A stretch of DNA of 64,000 nucleotides from Zarea fungicola (taxonomy: Eukaryota; Ascomycota; Sordariomycetes; Hypocreales; Cordycipitaceae): NCBI GenBank assembly GCA_900169235.1, contig FWCC01000457.1, positions 50,387 through 114,386 on the forward strand, read 5' to 3'. This document shows, piece by piece, positions 47,231-59,959 of this stretch. Position numbers and translations under genes: made by a program. Within the stretch, counting starts at the first letter, position 1. Every line of letters begins with the position of its first letter. The notes beneath the pieces were generated by a model. The model did not search any database. It worked only from the letters and a program-made list of their open reading frames with translations, and was not told the origin of the DNA.

Positions 47231-49206
47231 TCATGGTTACGAAGCCTCTCTCTCCATGTTCACACAACTTCTTTTCCTTGTTAGGCTATAGGCGTTTTAT
47301 TAATGGGGTTTCTGGATGGAGTTTATGAACGAATGAATGACCTGTTGCTTTTTCACATGGCTAGCACGCTAAGAAACGCAAAGATGTGGACAAAAAAGAG
47401 AACCTAGGCCCCCTTTATTAAATTGTCTCCATTGCGATGGACTTTATGCAAAGCATGCAGCGCGTTATGCCCCCACGACCTATCGTCATTTTGCATGGTT
47501 CGTCTGAGCTAATAATTGGGGTAGAGCCCTACTGGCTTTTTCATGCGCAAAGGACCCGGAGAGCCGGCCGGCTATGGTGACACCAAAAGAAAGAAAAAAG
47601 ATGCATTCTTTGACAGAAAACAATTGTAACCAAAACCGCCGAGATACAAGCTTTTGTGTCGCCAAGGTACTCCTTTCTTTGTGGCTCTTTTTTTTATTTT
47701 TGGCGTTTTGTCTGTTCCCTGCCCGACGGCGGCCGTCTGAGAACAAAAACCACGTTAGCTCAGTAACTAATTAAACCGGCGTTGGCTGGTGTGTTATCAA
47801 AGGAAGGCCGGCGTGGCCTCGGTGGGCGTGGCGCATATACATGTGCAATTTCACTGCCGACACGACCGGCTCATAGCTGGAAATATGTGTGCTAGCCATA
47901 ATGGCTTGCATATGCATCTCAGGGTAAAAGGCTATTTCAAAGTTTTCGGGCCAGACTATTGGCCGAAGCCATTGCTGTGGCCTTTTGCTATCTCAGTTTC
48001 TCCATCGAGTAGTTTATGGTAGCCAAACCGAGACTTGCATTTGTGGCGCCTATATTTAGAATCTTTTAATGGAACCATGATTCTCATTGACTCTTTCCCA
48101 TCGGGATCAATCAAGCTACCCCGACATATGGAGAAAATGGAGAGAGCACACTGTCAATCACAGACCTTGGTGTGGCGGATCATGCCTGTCTAGCAACAGG
48201 CACAAACCACAGTCGGCCCGTGATGCAGATTAATTGCATACCCCCCCTTTGTTCAACGAACTAATAAGTAAAATGTTTACTTGGAATACAGTACTCTGTA
48301 AGACATTGTGCGCTGCTGTATTTTTTTCACGCAACATTGGATGAGGGCACGGAAGGGGAAATAGTTTGCACTCTTCTCAAAGTAGTTTCCCGGTCCGCGC
48401 CATACCGGGAAGGGAACGGCTCGCTACCGTTCCTCATGTGGAGACTAATAAGTATCGCTAACTAATATAATAATGCTCGCGCATTTCGGGTTTCTCGTAC
48501 TGGACAGACGAACCAGTTCGCGCCTGTTGAGGCCTCACGAACCATAATAGTGGCGCGCACCCTCTTAAACCCACATCAAAGGGAAATCGTTCCAGTGAGC
48601 CGAGGATTTTAGCCGTTTCACGGTCGCCGGCTCGCTCGCTTTCTATTACCTCCAGGAACTTGTTCATCAGTGCTCTTCAGTTGATGTAGTTGGCTCGCCA
48701 GATTCGGAAACCCCGCGAAGCTAATTAGTAAAACACGTATCCAGTCGTGCCCACAATCTAGTTACCGGGGGGTTTTCGTGCCTCAGCGCCATCGCTCAGA
48801 ATGAGGATCATTATGGCGCTCAGTCAAAGGTGGATAAGTGAGAAAAACGCCTCCAAAAAGAGGGGAATCACGACATTTTCATTATACTCGATTTGCGATG
48901 GCTGGGGAGGGGTGCGTGTAGGTAAATAAGGCCAAGGCTGCGGGAGGGACAGAACGGGATTATGTATAGCCTCTTGAGGCAGTTTCGTTGCTCCTGCTCC
49001 GCTACCTCATTAGGGGAGCAAATATTGGGCATATTGGTCTATTTGGCATGAAGCCGAAACTCTACGATTTTTGCCACGAGACCCGTTACTGTCCCCTGCA
49101 ACCGAAAACCAAGAAGCATAATACACATCATCTTTGGGGGTGTAATTGTTATTCTTTGCATGTTGCGACCGATTATTAACTAGGCATGGGTATCTATGTA
49201 TATCAG

Positions 49207-49238
49207 CCAAACCGCCAAACCGCTAAACCGCTAAACCA
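49207..49238. repeat. Four tandem copies of the 8-mer CYAAACCG
   Basis: Units at 49207, 49215, 49223 and 49231; two read CCAAACCG, one CTAAACCG and the last ends in A. It is not the TTAGGG telomere repeat. Confidence 0.85.
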
Positions 49239-50265
49239 TGGAGTCAGGGTCCCCTTTTACTCCATTTTCCTATGGGGCATTGGAGGGCGCAAAACAGTTG
49301 AAATAATAAAATCACAACAACCAGACAACGCGCTAATAATAAGACGGCTATCTTTGGATCGACGTCTGTCATCAGTGCCATCTGATTAAGCATGGCTATG
49401 AGAGAGGGGAAGAAATGTCCGCTCTATATCGCATTGTAATGACGCAATGTCAGGATACGTATTCAACCAACCAATTATCACTGAGAAATATCCAATTATC
49501 TAACTGTAAATGAGAAGATTTTAAATCATAAAAGATACAATTGGAAAATGAAAGAACAATAAAAAGTATACAATCTGCACACCACATGCATGACCCCCAA
49601 AGCCAAGCCAGAATGGGCCGGGGTTTCAATGTAAAGGACTCGGCTGGTTGTTCCACCATACCTGCACGTTACATTGTTGTACAAAAACATCTTTGATAAT
49701 CCTTGTTAGCCGAAAATGGGCGATCAAGGTATGCTGCAGGCTACCTGTTTAGGAAGGCCATTAAAAACACATTTTCAGCAAAGCCTCGTTGCCCCCCCGA
49801 TCAGTTCTGCCTGGTTATCCATATCCTGAGGCGAATGCTGGACAACAAGGAAGTCTCGGATGCCACGCACGCCCCAACGCATTACAAATTCTTGACAAAA
49901 TGGTAGAATAATACCACCCAAAGAAAAAAAAAGACTAAATTTAGTTGGTGTTATTTCTGCCATTTGCTGACTGGCGGCTGTGTCGGAGGTCGAGTTTATT
50001 ACGTACGTCTACAATGGAGATTTTTCGAGAAGAACCAATTTTGGTCCAATTCGTCTTCAAGTTCTCCTCACTAACTAGAAGGAAAAAAGGCCGCACGCCC
50101 CAGTTGTCATTTTTCTTCAGCCTTTGGTACCCGCAAGTGGAAAATGTGGCCAGATACTGGCCGAGGATCGTTCTACAAATTTATTCCCTCATGGGTCGCT
50201 GCAATACTCAAATCATTCTTTCCAGTCTAAATCAATTTACATCTTTGTCAAATGTTCCCCCGATT

Positions 50266-50341
50266 GGGGTAAAAGGGCCGTAGGTGGGCGGCGTAATACT
50301 TGCCCCAACAGGGTTCAAACTCGGAACCTACTTTTTACCCC
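50266..50341. repeat. Short imperfect inverted repeat with an inner hairpin
   Basis: The arms GGGGTAAAA...GTAGGT (50266-50285) and ACCTACTTTTTACCCC (50326-50341) are complementary apart from a few bulged bases. Overlapping the right arm, GGTTC/GAACC pairs around a 7-nt loop (50312-50328). Confidence 0.6.
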
Positions 50342-51450
50342 GCTCGACGGATAATGCTGGGATTATTGACTGAGTTAGATGTGTGTGACGTGACATATTT
50401 GATTGATTTTGCAGAATTGCAAGGTTCTTTGAGAATGAGCAAGGAGGGCGTTTCTTTATATAGCAAGCCTTGGAAATGTTGAGTATTTACATCGAGATGG
50501 CGCCAGACTTATGCCACCAAAAAAAAAAAACGCTATTGCTACATGTGAAACCAAAAAAAGCTTGTGCGTGTCATTTGTCTGCATTCTAGCTACAAGCCAC
50601 CAAGCGAGCTTCGCCAGCCTCGCGACGCACACGCTTCTCACGAGGTGTGGGAGCACCCCTGCAACATCGAATTGTTGGCTTGCAGCTGGCTCCATGAACC
50701 TGCATGACAGGGTTCCATATTGAAGAAATCCTGTCAATACTAGCGGGGGTGACGGGGACATTCAGGCGAAACTCCCACACTTGCCGTGGTTAGTCGGGAG
50801 CGACAACTTGCAGGTCAATTTGCGTCATGGATCTCATTTCCACTTGTTTTGGTGTTGATCAGTGTGAAGAAATTGCTACTGGTACTAGGCAAAAATTGAA
50901 TAGTCACGTAGGACATGCAGTTGCATATTTACTCAATTATGTCAATTGCTCCATTTTGTACTCATACAGTGGCTCATTTTGGTCCATCATGCTTTCAATC
51001 TGTCGAAAAGCATGCCAAGTAACTGTCGAAGCTTCCCACCGGGAGCAATATAGACAGACATGCCTTTCAAAACCAATCATATCCGCCGTAAATAAAGACT
51101 AACTTTTACCAACCATATTTCTGTAAATCTAATCACGTCCCGCGATGGGGAGAGAAAAGGGAAACAAAAAACAGACTTTATGACCATCCAACGACCCAAA
51201 GAAGAACGCGAAGAAAAATGAGGTCGACCCAAGACTTCTTGAGTAAAACTGAAACAAAAAGCAACCTGGTCTTGCTTTTAGAATGGGAAAAATCCTGCTC
51301 CCTCCGAGAGTACTGTGTTTACCCTCTCGTCCTGATGCACTTCGTTTGATGGTACAAAAAATTCGTTATGCAAAAAAGAAGCGAAAAATGCTCATGAGCG
51401 ATGGCACTGCTATTTTGCAGCAAAATACTCTGGGCAATTCAATCGATGCT

Positions 51451-53248
51451 TTAGAAAGAGGATGTGATGGGCTCGAGTGAGTATCCCTGCCCACTGTCGG
51501 GGAGGCTGCTGGAAACTCGGATAGGAATGTACGATGTGCTGGAATCGTACGCAGCATATCCGAGTTTCTCCCAAGAGGCGTCCTGCTCATCCCGGCATTG
51601 TACAGATCGCCCCTTGTGACGTACATTGTATCGGATAAGAGAAGCTGTGCCCGGAGGCGTCTTGAGAACAATGGACGGGCGTGGTGCCGGTGCAAGACGA
51701 GATGCATCGTTGGTGTCACCGTCAGCGCGGCTGCCCCAAGAGGTCTATGATTGTTCGTTAGTAAGTTGATATACGATAAGACACCAAAGGATATTTCTGC
51801 AAAAAAAAAATCTTACCATGTTCAGAGTGATGAGCGCATATAGTTTGATCAAGCCATGGAAATACCCAAAGACAATAGACAAAGGTAGATAGCAAAAGTC
51901 GGACGGGTTGCGGCGAAACAAGCCCATTAGCTTGACAACCTTTGTGAAAGCAAACATGAAGATGAATTGAGCGATGAGAGCATACTGGCGGTTGACTATA
52001 TCCCACTCAGCCGTAGCCCACCAGCAAGTAGCAAGCAAAAGCGGATCGACAGCAAAGGCGAGTGAGGTAAAGGTTGCAAAGTGAAGCGCATAGGTGCACC
52101 ATGGCTGCTGGCTATTCGGTTGGGGCATTTCATGTTAGCGTCATGCACCTCTCGGCCCTAGGGTGATCGACAGGCGTTTTGTGTGTGTGCGTGTGTGTGC
52201 GTGAATCCACTTACATCCAAACATGCTTCTCGCGAACGAGACTGGTCCAGTTGCTTCGCCAGTTGCTGCGCGCCCAACGAGTGCACTGATAAAGGAACTT
52301 GGGGCCATTTTCGAGAGTTGTCTCAATCTCGCACTCGCGGTCGTACTGGATCCATGTCTTCCACTGATGGCTTACAAGCCAGCGTGTGACAAAGTTGTCG
52401 TCGTCGGCGTTGAGAATCCATTTTCGCCATTTCTCATTCTTGAAGCCGTGAAGGAAGTCGTGGCTCTGCAGAATTTCCGATCGGTAAGCGCCTGTGCGAC
52501 CCGACATGCAAGATGTACCGCCGTCCATGTTGTGCGTAGCCGAGATCTCAAAGTTGCGGCGTTCAATGTATGCGGCGCCGAGCCAGTTCCACAGGCGGTC
52601 GGCAAACGGAGCATCCCATTCTCGACGGACTCGCTGGTTTGTCCCAACACCGCCCATCTTTGGGTCCTCGAAAGGAGCGAGAATCCAGGGCATGAGAGTC
52701 GAGGGCCAGGTGACATCGTCATCAGCCATGATGGTAATGGGCGTCTTGACATGAGGCAGAGCCTCGCAAACTTGAAGACGCTTGTTGGCAATTGGAGTGT
52801 CGAGAACGCGAATGTGCGGGTACCCGAGGGTAGCAGCGAGCTTATCCAGATCTTTCCTCTTGTCGTGCGTTGTCACCAAGATGAGCTCCGCCGGGTTGGT
52901 AGCAAGAATGCTCTGCAGCGAGTGTCGAAGCTCCTCAAACACGTTATGAATGGTTGGAATAACAACAGTAACATCTTGGTTTGTGAAAGTTGGCTTGGCA
53001 GGGATAGGCTTGGACTTGTACACCCAATGGCTGACACAATGAACGAGAAGGCGGAGATAGCGATGGATCCTGTTGTGTCGTGTAAGCCAAATTTTACCTG
53101 GAAAGAGGGGACGAGCACAGACTTACCACAGGAGCCAGAAGAGAAAAGACCAGAAAAATGCAGATTGCAAAAAGTCAGCAGAATACCGGGGCCATGCTGG
53201 AAAAGCAAACAATGGCGTGATTAATGCATCAATGTTGATATCTTCCAT
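51451..53248 (-). CDS. Family 2 glycosyltransferase (GT2, hyphal polysaccharide synthase type)
   Basis: This is a membrane-bound processive GT2 enzyme of the hyaluronan/cellulose-synthase type. Four exons fit: 53248-53127, 53069-52215, 52111-51817 and 51744-51451 (1566 nt, 521 aa). Seen: one membrane helix near the N terminus (FLQSAFFWSFLLWLLW), then the GT-A core. This has DVTVVIPTIHN (about 74), ADDDVTWP (about 157), ADDDNFVTRW (about 263) and the QxxRW motif as QCTRW (302-306), so the catalytic set is complete. Several membrane helices follow in exon 3, and exon 4 is a hydrophilic tail. It matches the fungal GT2 known from Zymoseptoria and Fusarium, needed for hyphal growth on solid surfaces, also annotated polysaccharide synthase Cps1. 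The polymer made is not settled. The intron at 52112-52214 contains a GT-repeat microsatellite. Confidence 0.93.
52181..52203. repeat. (GTGTGTGC)n tract inside a GT2 intron
   Basis: On the minus strand (transcript sense) it reads as CA/GCAC repeats between donor 52214 and acceptor 52112. Confidence 0.8.
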
Positions 53249-56200
53249 GGTAATAAGGAAGCAGGTGCCGGACAAGACGAAGAAGCAGGACTACCAGGGC
53301 AGTAAAGGCGAGATATAAGCTGCAAGAGGCAGCAAATTCGACAAGACGAGTCCAATTACGGTGCGATATGAATGGAAAAACAACCACAGAGTTGAGAAAT
53401 TAAGTGGTGAGCCAGGCAGGTATTTAACTCAGATATTTGCTTCGTCTCTGCAATGGGCGTTTGTTTGTATGTCGGCAGTGAGGCCAGCTGGCAGAGAGTT
53501 CCCACAGCAAACGGACGAGGATGAGCAGAGTCGCTAGCCTAAGCGATTTTCACTGCGCTAGCAACGCTGAGTTTTCCGTTTGAGCAAAAGCAACGAGAAG
53601 AAGCCAAGTTTAGGCCGTTTGCTAGATGAGATACTGAAGACAATGTGAGAGAAGAAACGAAGGACTGGCACACTCGGGTGTGGGCAAGGACTTGATGTGG
53701 GAGCGAGGAAGTCGGCCTGTAGTAAGCAAAGACCAGCAACAACGGGCACAAGAAGGGATGGCCTGATAACAATCAAGGAAGCAGAAGAAAGAAAAACTAG
53801 TCAAAGAAAATAGTCATGGAGCAAACCAGACCAATTGAGACTTGTTGAGAGGGAGATATGGGAAGAGGAACGGGTAGACGAGACGTGGAATGTGTAAGGG
53901 TAAGTGCCTTCATGCTCTGGAGGACATCGGGATATATAGCTCGGCCTCGTCGACAGCAGCTGGCAGGTTAGCCACGCACAGTAGCAGAATTCAGAGACAG
54001 ACCAGGGCCGAGCAGGCGTGGGTAGCAAGGCCGAGCTGCGAGGGCCAGCCAAATAGCTCCATGTCATGCATGAACATGGAGAAGGGGAGGGTCCATGGAG
54101 GATGAGTGCAGGCGTACAATGTCACGTCTGGATGCATCGGGAGAGGGGGAAGGAGATGGATCTGGACTATGAATTCGATGAGCTACCAGTAAAATAAAGT
54201 GGATGGGGGAGGATGAGGAGGAGGGGGAGTGCGAAAGGGGGTGTGGTAAGTGATGAAGATTAATGAACTTATTATTGTTGCCTTTTTGTTTTTAGTGGCT
54301 TCAACTAGCCAACCTTGCCCACCAGCTGCTTTTTGTGTTGTTGCTGCTAACTTAGGAGTTATTTTGCTAGTAAAAGGACAGAGTAGCTTCCTACTAGGTA
54401 CCAAGCAGCCGGCGTATTTGACTTCCCAATAATAACTGACAAATATGACAAATGCGTGCTTGCTCGTGTTGGCCAGCGCTAAGATATCAAGCCAACCATT
54501 ACTACCTACTTACGTTCTATGCTAATGAAGGGACAACTGACTAAGTTGGAACGTTAGATAGCTAGCTGATGGACGTTGACCTTCGCTGAAAAGGCTGGCT
54601 TCCAATTTCAGAATTGCCACTAACCAACGTTACACTTATTACTCGCCCGCTCAGGCTCTAACTGTATACATACCATGTCGTGTATCTCGTCATTTATTTC
54701 CTCATTTCCCCATGAATGCTATGTATTTTTACGCCTATATTAATTAATATCTAGACATGCTTTCCTGCTTCTGAAGCTGCATTGCATTGCACATCAAATT
54801 TTTTTTTTTCACTTTGCCACTTCTCGTTTGATAGTGCATTAGTGGCCTGTAGCCCAAGAAAACTGCGGACCATTTCTCCGCTTCGCATGGGGCTTCCTCG
54901 CATGCCACAGTGGGCATCGTACAGTGGAGCAGTCCTCAGAGCAGCGCTATTCCAGGTAGTCCTCGCACAGCCCGGAAGTCCTGTAGGCTGGCTGCTCACT
55001 GTACGCTGCACGCTGAACCAGTACCAAGGTGCAGGTACAGTACTGTAACAAGTAGCACTTAGGTACCCAGCCCAGTACCTCTCAGTAGCTGTCCCCACCA
55101 AGCGAGTCCCCCGGGGCGCGCCTCTATCGGTGCTGTGGCTTTCCCTTGCCCTCCATTTTCTTGTCAGTTTTGTCAGTCGCTGTTTTGTCCTAGTCCACCC
55201 TACTGCTCACTGGACATCCACCGTCCATCCACCATCCGCCATCCACAATCCCCTCTTTCCCGTTTCCTTCAACTCACCTGCTCACCTCACTCGTCTCTTA
55301 CTGTACTGTAGACAGGAATGGGTCGGAGCTTGACCATGGTCCCCATCTTCTCCAACATTCAACATTCAACATTCTGTCGATTACTTGTCTCTCTTGCCCT
55401 GCTTGCCTACCTGCAGCCACACTTTCAACCCCTCATGCTATGATATATGCACCGTTCAGGGCAATTTCTGCTAATACCAGATATCTGCAGGTGTGCAGAT
55501 TCCGAGGCTTTCTTAAAACTTCGCACTCCCCTCCCAAGCCACCACTGGCACAACGAACTTTAGCGCCGCCCTCCAAGCATCCCTGCAAACCTCGATAGGC
55601 TAGTTAAGTAACATATCCTAGTCGGCGTGGGGGGAGGGGAAAGTACCAGCCTTTGGCCTACAGTCGGTCTTTAGCTCTCTGGCTTCCTTGGCCAGTGGTT
55701 GGTTCAAGGCTTACAATCGTCACAAATCTGCTTCCCATCCAGCTGCTGCGAATGGGCTCGTTCCAAGCGCCTGCCCACAACCTCCGGCGGCTACCCCAAC
55801 TGCCAAATCATCAAGGCCCAATCACTAAACACGACTACTACTACGTATACTAGGCACACGCTGGAGCACGAGACAGCTTGGCCTTCTCGGAGATCGGCGT
55901 CTGATTAGTACGGCACAGCCGGTCGCCGGTCAGCAGTAACAGAGCAGGGTCCAGCATTGAGTGTACGAGTTTATTACTTGCCCACGCCCCCAATCACGGA
56001 TATTGGCCCATTTTTGGAGAATGACAACAAGTCCTGCATCAGTTTTTGCGGCGCGCCTCGTCATGGACGTCCATTGACCCATTTTTTGTTGGCCCTACGA
56101 GACTCGGCAGCCTTCGACTTCTTGTACGCAGCAGCTCGCCACAATGTGCCGCCTGTTGTGTCACAGTCCTTGCACAACAGTCTCGGCAATAACTGACATG

Positions 56201-59200
56201 CGCCTATGCTACACAAGATGGTGGGCAGGCGGCATACATCTTGCAGCAAATGCTTCTCGGCGAAGACCGCACCGCACTTGATCGCAGAGCATCTAAGGCA
56301 GCCGCATTTTCCAAACTGGTCTGTAGAACGTGATCAGGAGAGAAATCGGCCATGAAAAGTATTCACCAATGCTTTGTGAAATCATTTGTCAAGGAAAGTC
56401 CCTTACTTACAGAGTGCCGTTAATAAATTTACACAGTGTTGCAGCAACCTCCAGTGGCGCCACAGCCATGCTCCTTCCAATGCATCGGACTGTTACCCGG
56501 CCTAGTATGAGCTGCTTAGCTGCGAGATTTTTACTTGCCGAATCTGAAATTGTAACTAACTAACTAATTTGCCAAGGCGACGTATTGGAGAAAACAGGAA
56601 CCAGGATACCATGCCATACTTGCGCTGGCCACTTCTCACCACCGACAGTACAACAATGGAGCGACGCACTTCTAAGCTTCGGCGAATGCCTGGTCGATCG
56701 ACCTCAATGTTATTGTCAGGAAACCATGCATATATGCTTTTTTTTTTAACCCTCCCCCCCACGTACACGCACAGGACCATCCATGCGCGATGCTCATCTC
56801 AAAATAAATGTCAACAATAGCTACAGCAATAATGACTGCCAGCCGCTCTGAACCTGGTCCTTGCCGTTCGGTGGAGCTAAAGTTAGGCGTTGGCCTTTTG
56901 CAATGCTTAATATTATGGACGAGGGCCATGGCTCGATGCGGCCCGTGGCGCCGCTAACATGTAATTCGCCGCCCGACGTAGGGAATCTTCAGTTTCCGTA
57001 TCGCAGTGGAGTCCCCCTGTCCCACCCATGCTCACGCCTATCACAATCTGTAAGGCGAAGGCGCGGGGCAGAAAGCAGTGCTGCTTATGATAACTTCTGC
57101 AGAATGGATCATTGCTTGCAATACTACTACATAATAATTGGGGTTTACCCCTCCAAGGTGTGAACCACACGGCCATGTTTGAGCTAGGGTCAACCATGGT
57201 GACTGATATATGTACAGACACGACTTCAAAAGAGCGCCGCGGCTTTTCCCACGCGGTGTCGGCAACTGACAAAACAGGGGTAGGTGCTGCAGTGTACCAG
57301 GGTTGACAGCGAGGGTTTGGTTAGTCTGCGCTACTTGATGCAGCTTGATCAAGTTGGTTACGCATCCGAGGGCGTTGTTGAGTGTCTGCCCTCACTCCTC
57401 TTAGTTACTGTCCTCCGTCTAGCTTGTGATCAACTCTGAATACAAAGTTGAGATTAGAAAAGGCCGAGAGGATAACCAGTCACTTACTTGCCAAGTTCGG
57501 TGTACGGACTTATACCGACCCTGGTGGACATAATCCTTTTCTTCAACTTTGAATGAAATTGTTGCTCAACAGCATTGCCGCAGAAGGCTGTTTTCTGTTA
57601 CAAATCGCCATCGGAGCAGCTTGTCGACAGAGCCCCATTTCAACGTTCCAGACCAGCAAGGATATCCGCAGATCACCGTACACTCACTCACGAGGTGGCA
57701 CTTTCTCAACGTACCCAACCGCCTCAACCTTGAGGTATGCCAAGAACAGAGGCTGCTACGTGAACCCTGTTGACAAAAGCAAGACATTATTGACACTAAA
57801 CAGACAGCAAACATCAAATGCGTTCAACTTGAAAAAAAATTACTGCATCAGCTGTTGCGTCGTATGCCAGCAGTCTGGATTGTGGTAAAATGTTCTCAAA
57901 CGCCCCATGTGAATTGCAAAGTGCCGATGCGGTGTCACAAAAAAGACGCAAATGTGCTGGCAGTTCCAGCGCATCACTTGAATGGAGTTAATGGATGGTG
58001 CAGACTTTGCGCTCAACGTACCAGCAGATTCCAGAAAGCATCTGAAAACTGTGGTGGTGCCCAGTGCAGTAGTTTCCACGCTAATGCCTAACTAGTGCTG
58101 CACCAAAAAGGCCAACAGAGCATGCCCAGACCTGGCTAATGCGGAAAGAAGGGATTGCTTTACGACTCAGTTTGCAATATTAGGCCAGATTCAACATCAT
58201 CGCAATTTTTTTGGTGGATACGAGGAAATCAGAAACACGGTGCCCACTAGACGATATGCCAGTTTTCACCCACGGCGGACTGTGGGTCAAGATCCCTCCG
58301 ATTATAACGTGCCCTGATTGTCTGACAAGCAGATGCATTGCCAGATTATTTCTACGACTCCGCCCCTACAAGGAAGACGGATGGGGTCGTCCCATAAGCC
58401 CATTGTCCCGATGGGCTTGCAAGGACTCTTCTGACTGACGGCGGTTCTGCTGATGTGGGCTTACTCTGACCTGGGACAAACTCTGACAACAAGTCTTAAT
58501 TTGGCGGAGATATGTCCTAGAGACGTAATACCACTGCAACGCGAGACTTTGTGCTCTGGAGGTTCGCGGAAGGTAATCCGCTCTCGATTCAAGACAGGAG
58601 TAATTCTTCACTTCCTGGGCCTTTACCCTGAACTGAGACGGTGGCCTGCAAATGTACTGCGTTCCAGAACAAGATGGTGCTTCCATTTTCCCTGCTCTTG
58701 TCTTCTTTGTCCTTGATGCCTGCCTGACAATCACAACCATGATCTGGATAGGCCTACGCTGCACAACACCACGCACGCTAACTAACTCAAGAAGATCTCC
58801 AGCACCAAGTAGCTGCTCTGAATCGGGCACTTGAGGCTCTGCTTTCGGCAGTTAAAGCTGCAGCCACGTTTTATTATACCGCACTGGCGTACTGCAAGAA
58901 TCCGCCACTTGAAGTATCTGGCGGGCACCCCTGGCAGTTTGCCCTGAAGCCAACCTACAGAGCCTCCGACATGATGTAGAGCTAGCCGAGTTTTAGCTGC
59001 ATGTCACTGGGCTGACTGGTGCACGTAGCGTTTTTCATTTGGCATGCACGGAGTACGTATATCTGAACAGGGGGCAGCGAACTAGGTTGGCACGAGCGTC
59101 CTGCATGCCCGGCATAATCGAGGCAGACGGTGGCTTTGAGCCACCAGCACTGCAACGTCTAGGGCTCCTTTAATATTTTCTGCCCATTACAGACGAAGCC

Positions 59201-59957
59201 ATGGTAACCCTCGCTCTCGTGCTGATGTTGCTCTCTTAATCGTAGGAATGTGACGACAAGAGGAATATTGCGTGGAGTCGCCTGTGGATATGCCTTAGTG
59301 CGTGCCTTGGCGAATTTGTTGCTGAGGAGGTCCTGAAAAGTCGGTTGTTAACATAGAAAGTACGATGTATGCTAGTTTTACTTTCTGATATGTCTCGTTG
59401 ACGACAGTTGATAACAACCAATGGAGAATATATATGGCAGTGGTCGTATTCGGAAACAAGACTCACTATTCATGTCGTGGTGTTGAAGCAGTCTGCGAGA
59501 GAAGTAGCAGAACGCACAGTTCTAGAAGTCGCTCCTGCAACTAGTTGCTACAGAGCAATTTTAACTTGCTCAACTATAGATACGACTAGACTTGTTGAGC
59601 CTTGCCTTCTTTACGTGGCACAATAGTGATTTGAAGTACCGTTTTCCATGGGTGGCCAATTTTGACTGTCAGGATCTAACATTTGAACGGCTTTTATCCT
59701 TCGAGCCACCGCCCTTAAATCGTTTTGTTCAAAATCAAGGCGCACAAACGCTTGCAACTACTGAATCGTTTCGCTAACTATTATTCGATGCTGTCTGTGT
59801 TATCATGCCAGCTGGTTCAGAGTAGGATATTGCTATTAGAGTGTGTGTGTGAAAAAAAGTAGAAGAAACAATAACATCGTGTTGATCAAAATTGACCTCT
59901 TGTTACCCTGTAGCTGCGTGTACAATGTAATGAAGTTACAAGTTATAAGCTATAGTT
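53249..59957. other. Gene-poor region right of GT2
   Basis: 6.7 kb with no gene I can support with confidence. The first few hundred bases are the GT2 promoter. A cluster of GGTAC/GTACC words lies at 55015-55080. Possible coding remnants lie at 57553-58090 (Cys-containing, in shifting frames) and 58620-58977 (a hydrophobic stretch and a helical segment in different frames). Short overlapping open frames on both strands fill the rest. Confidence 0.45.
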
Positions 59958-59959
59958 NN
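59958..59959. other. Two undetermined bases (NN)
   Basis: The sequence reads TATAGTTNNGTAGC. This marks an assembly join or low-quality point, so order and distance across it may be unreliable. Confidence 0.95.

Larger units (their letters stand above)
45422..51450. other. Gene-poor region between Clp1-like gene and GT2
   Basis: 6.0 kb without a supported gene. Contents seen: T-runs and pyrimidine tracts just after the Clp1-like stop, a (GT)n tract at 47198-47230 and small GC hairpins at 48390-48432. An 8-bp tandem repeat lies at 49207-49238 and a 16-bp inverted repeat around 50266-50341. Open frames such as 46457-46729 and 46711-47022 show no domain and no splice partners. The last few hundred bases may be GT2 3' UTR. 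Confidence 0.5.

Noticed and set aside
49207..49238. Telomere-like repeat
   Set aside because: The unit is CYAAACCG, not CCCTAA, and it has only four copies.
52223..53224. Plus-strand frame (333 codons) over GT2
   Set aside because: Antisense to the GT2 catalytic exon, whose motifs are clear; no family features of its own.
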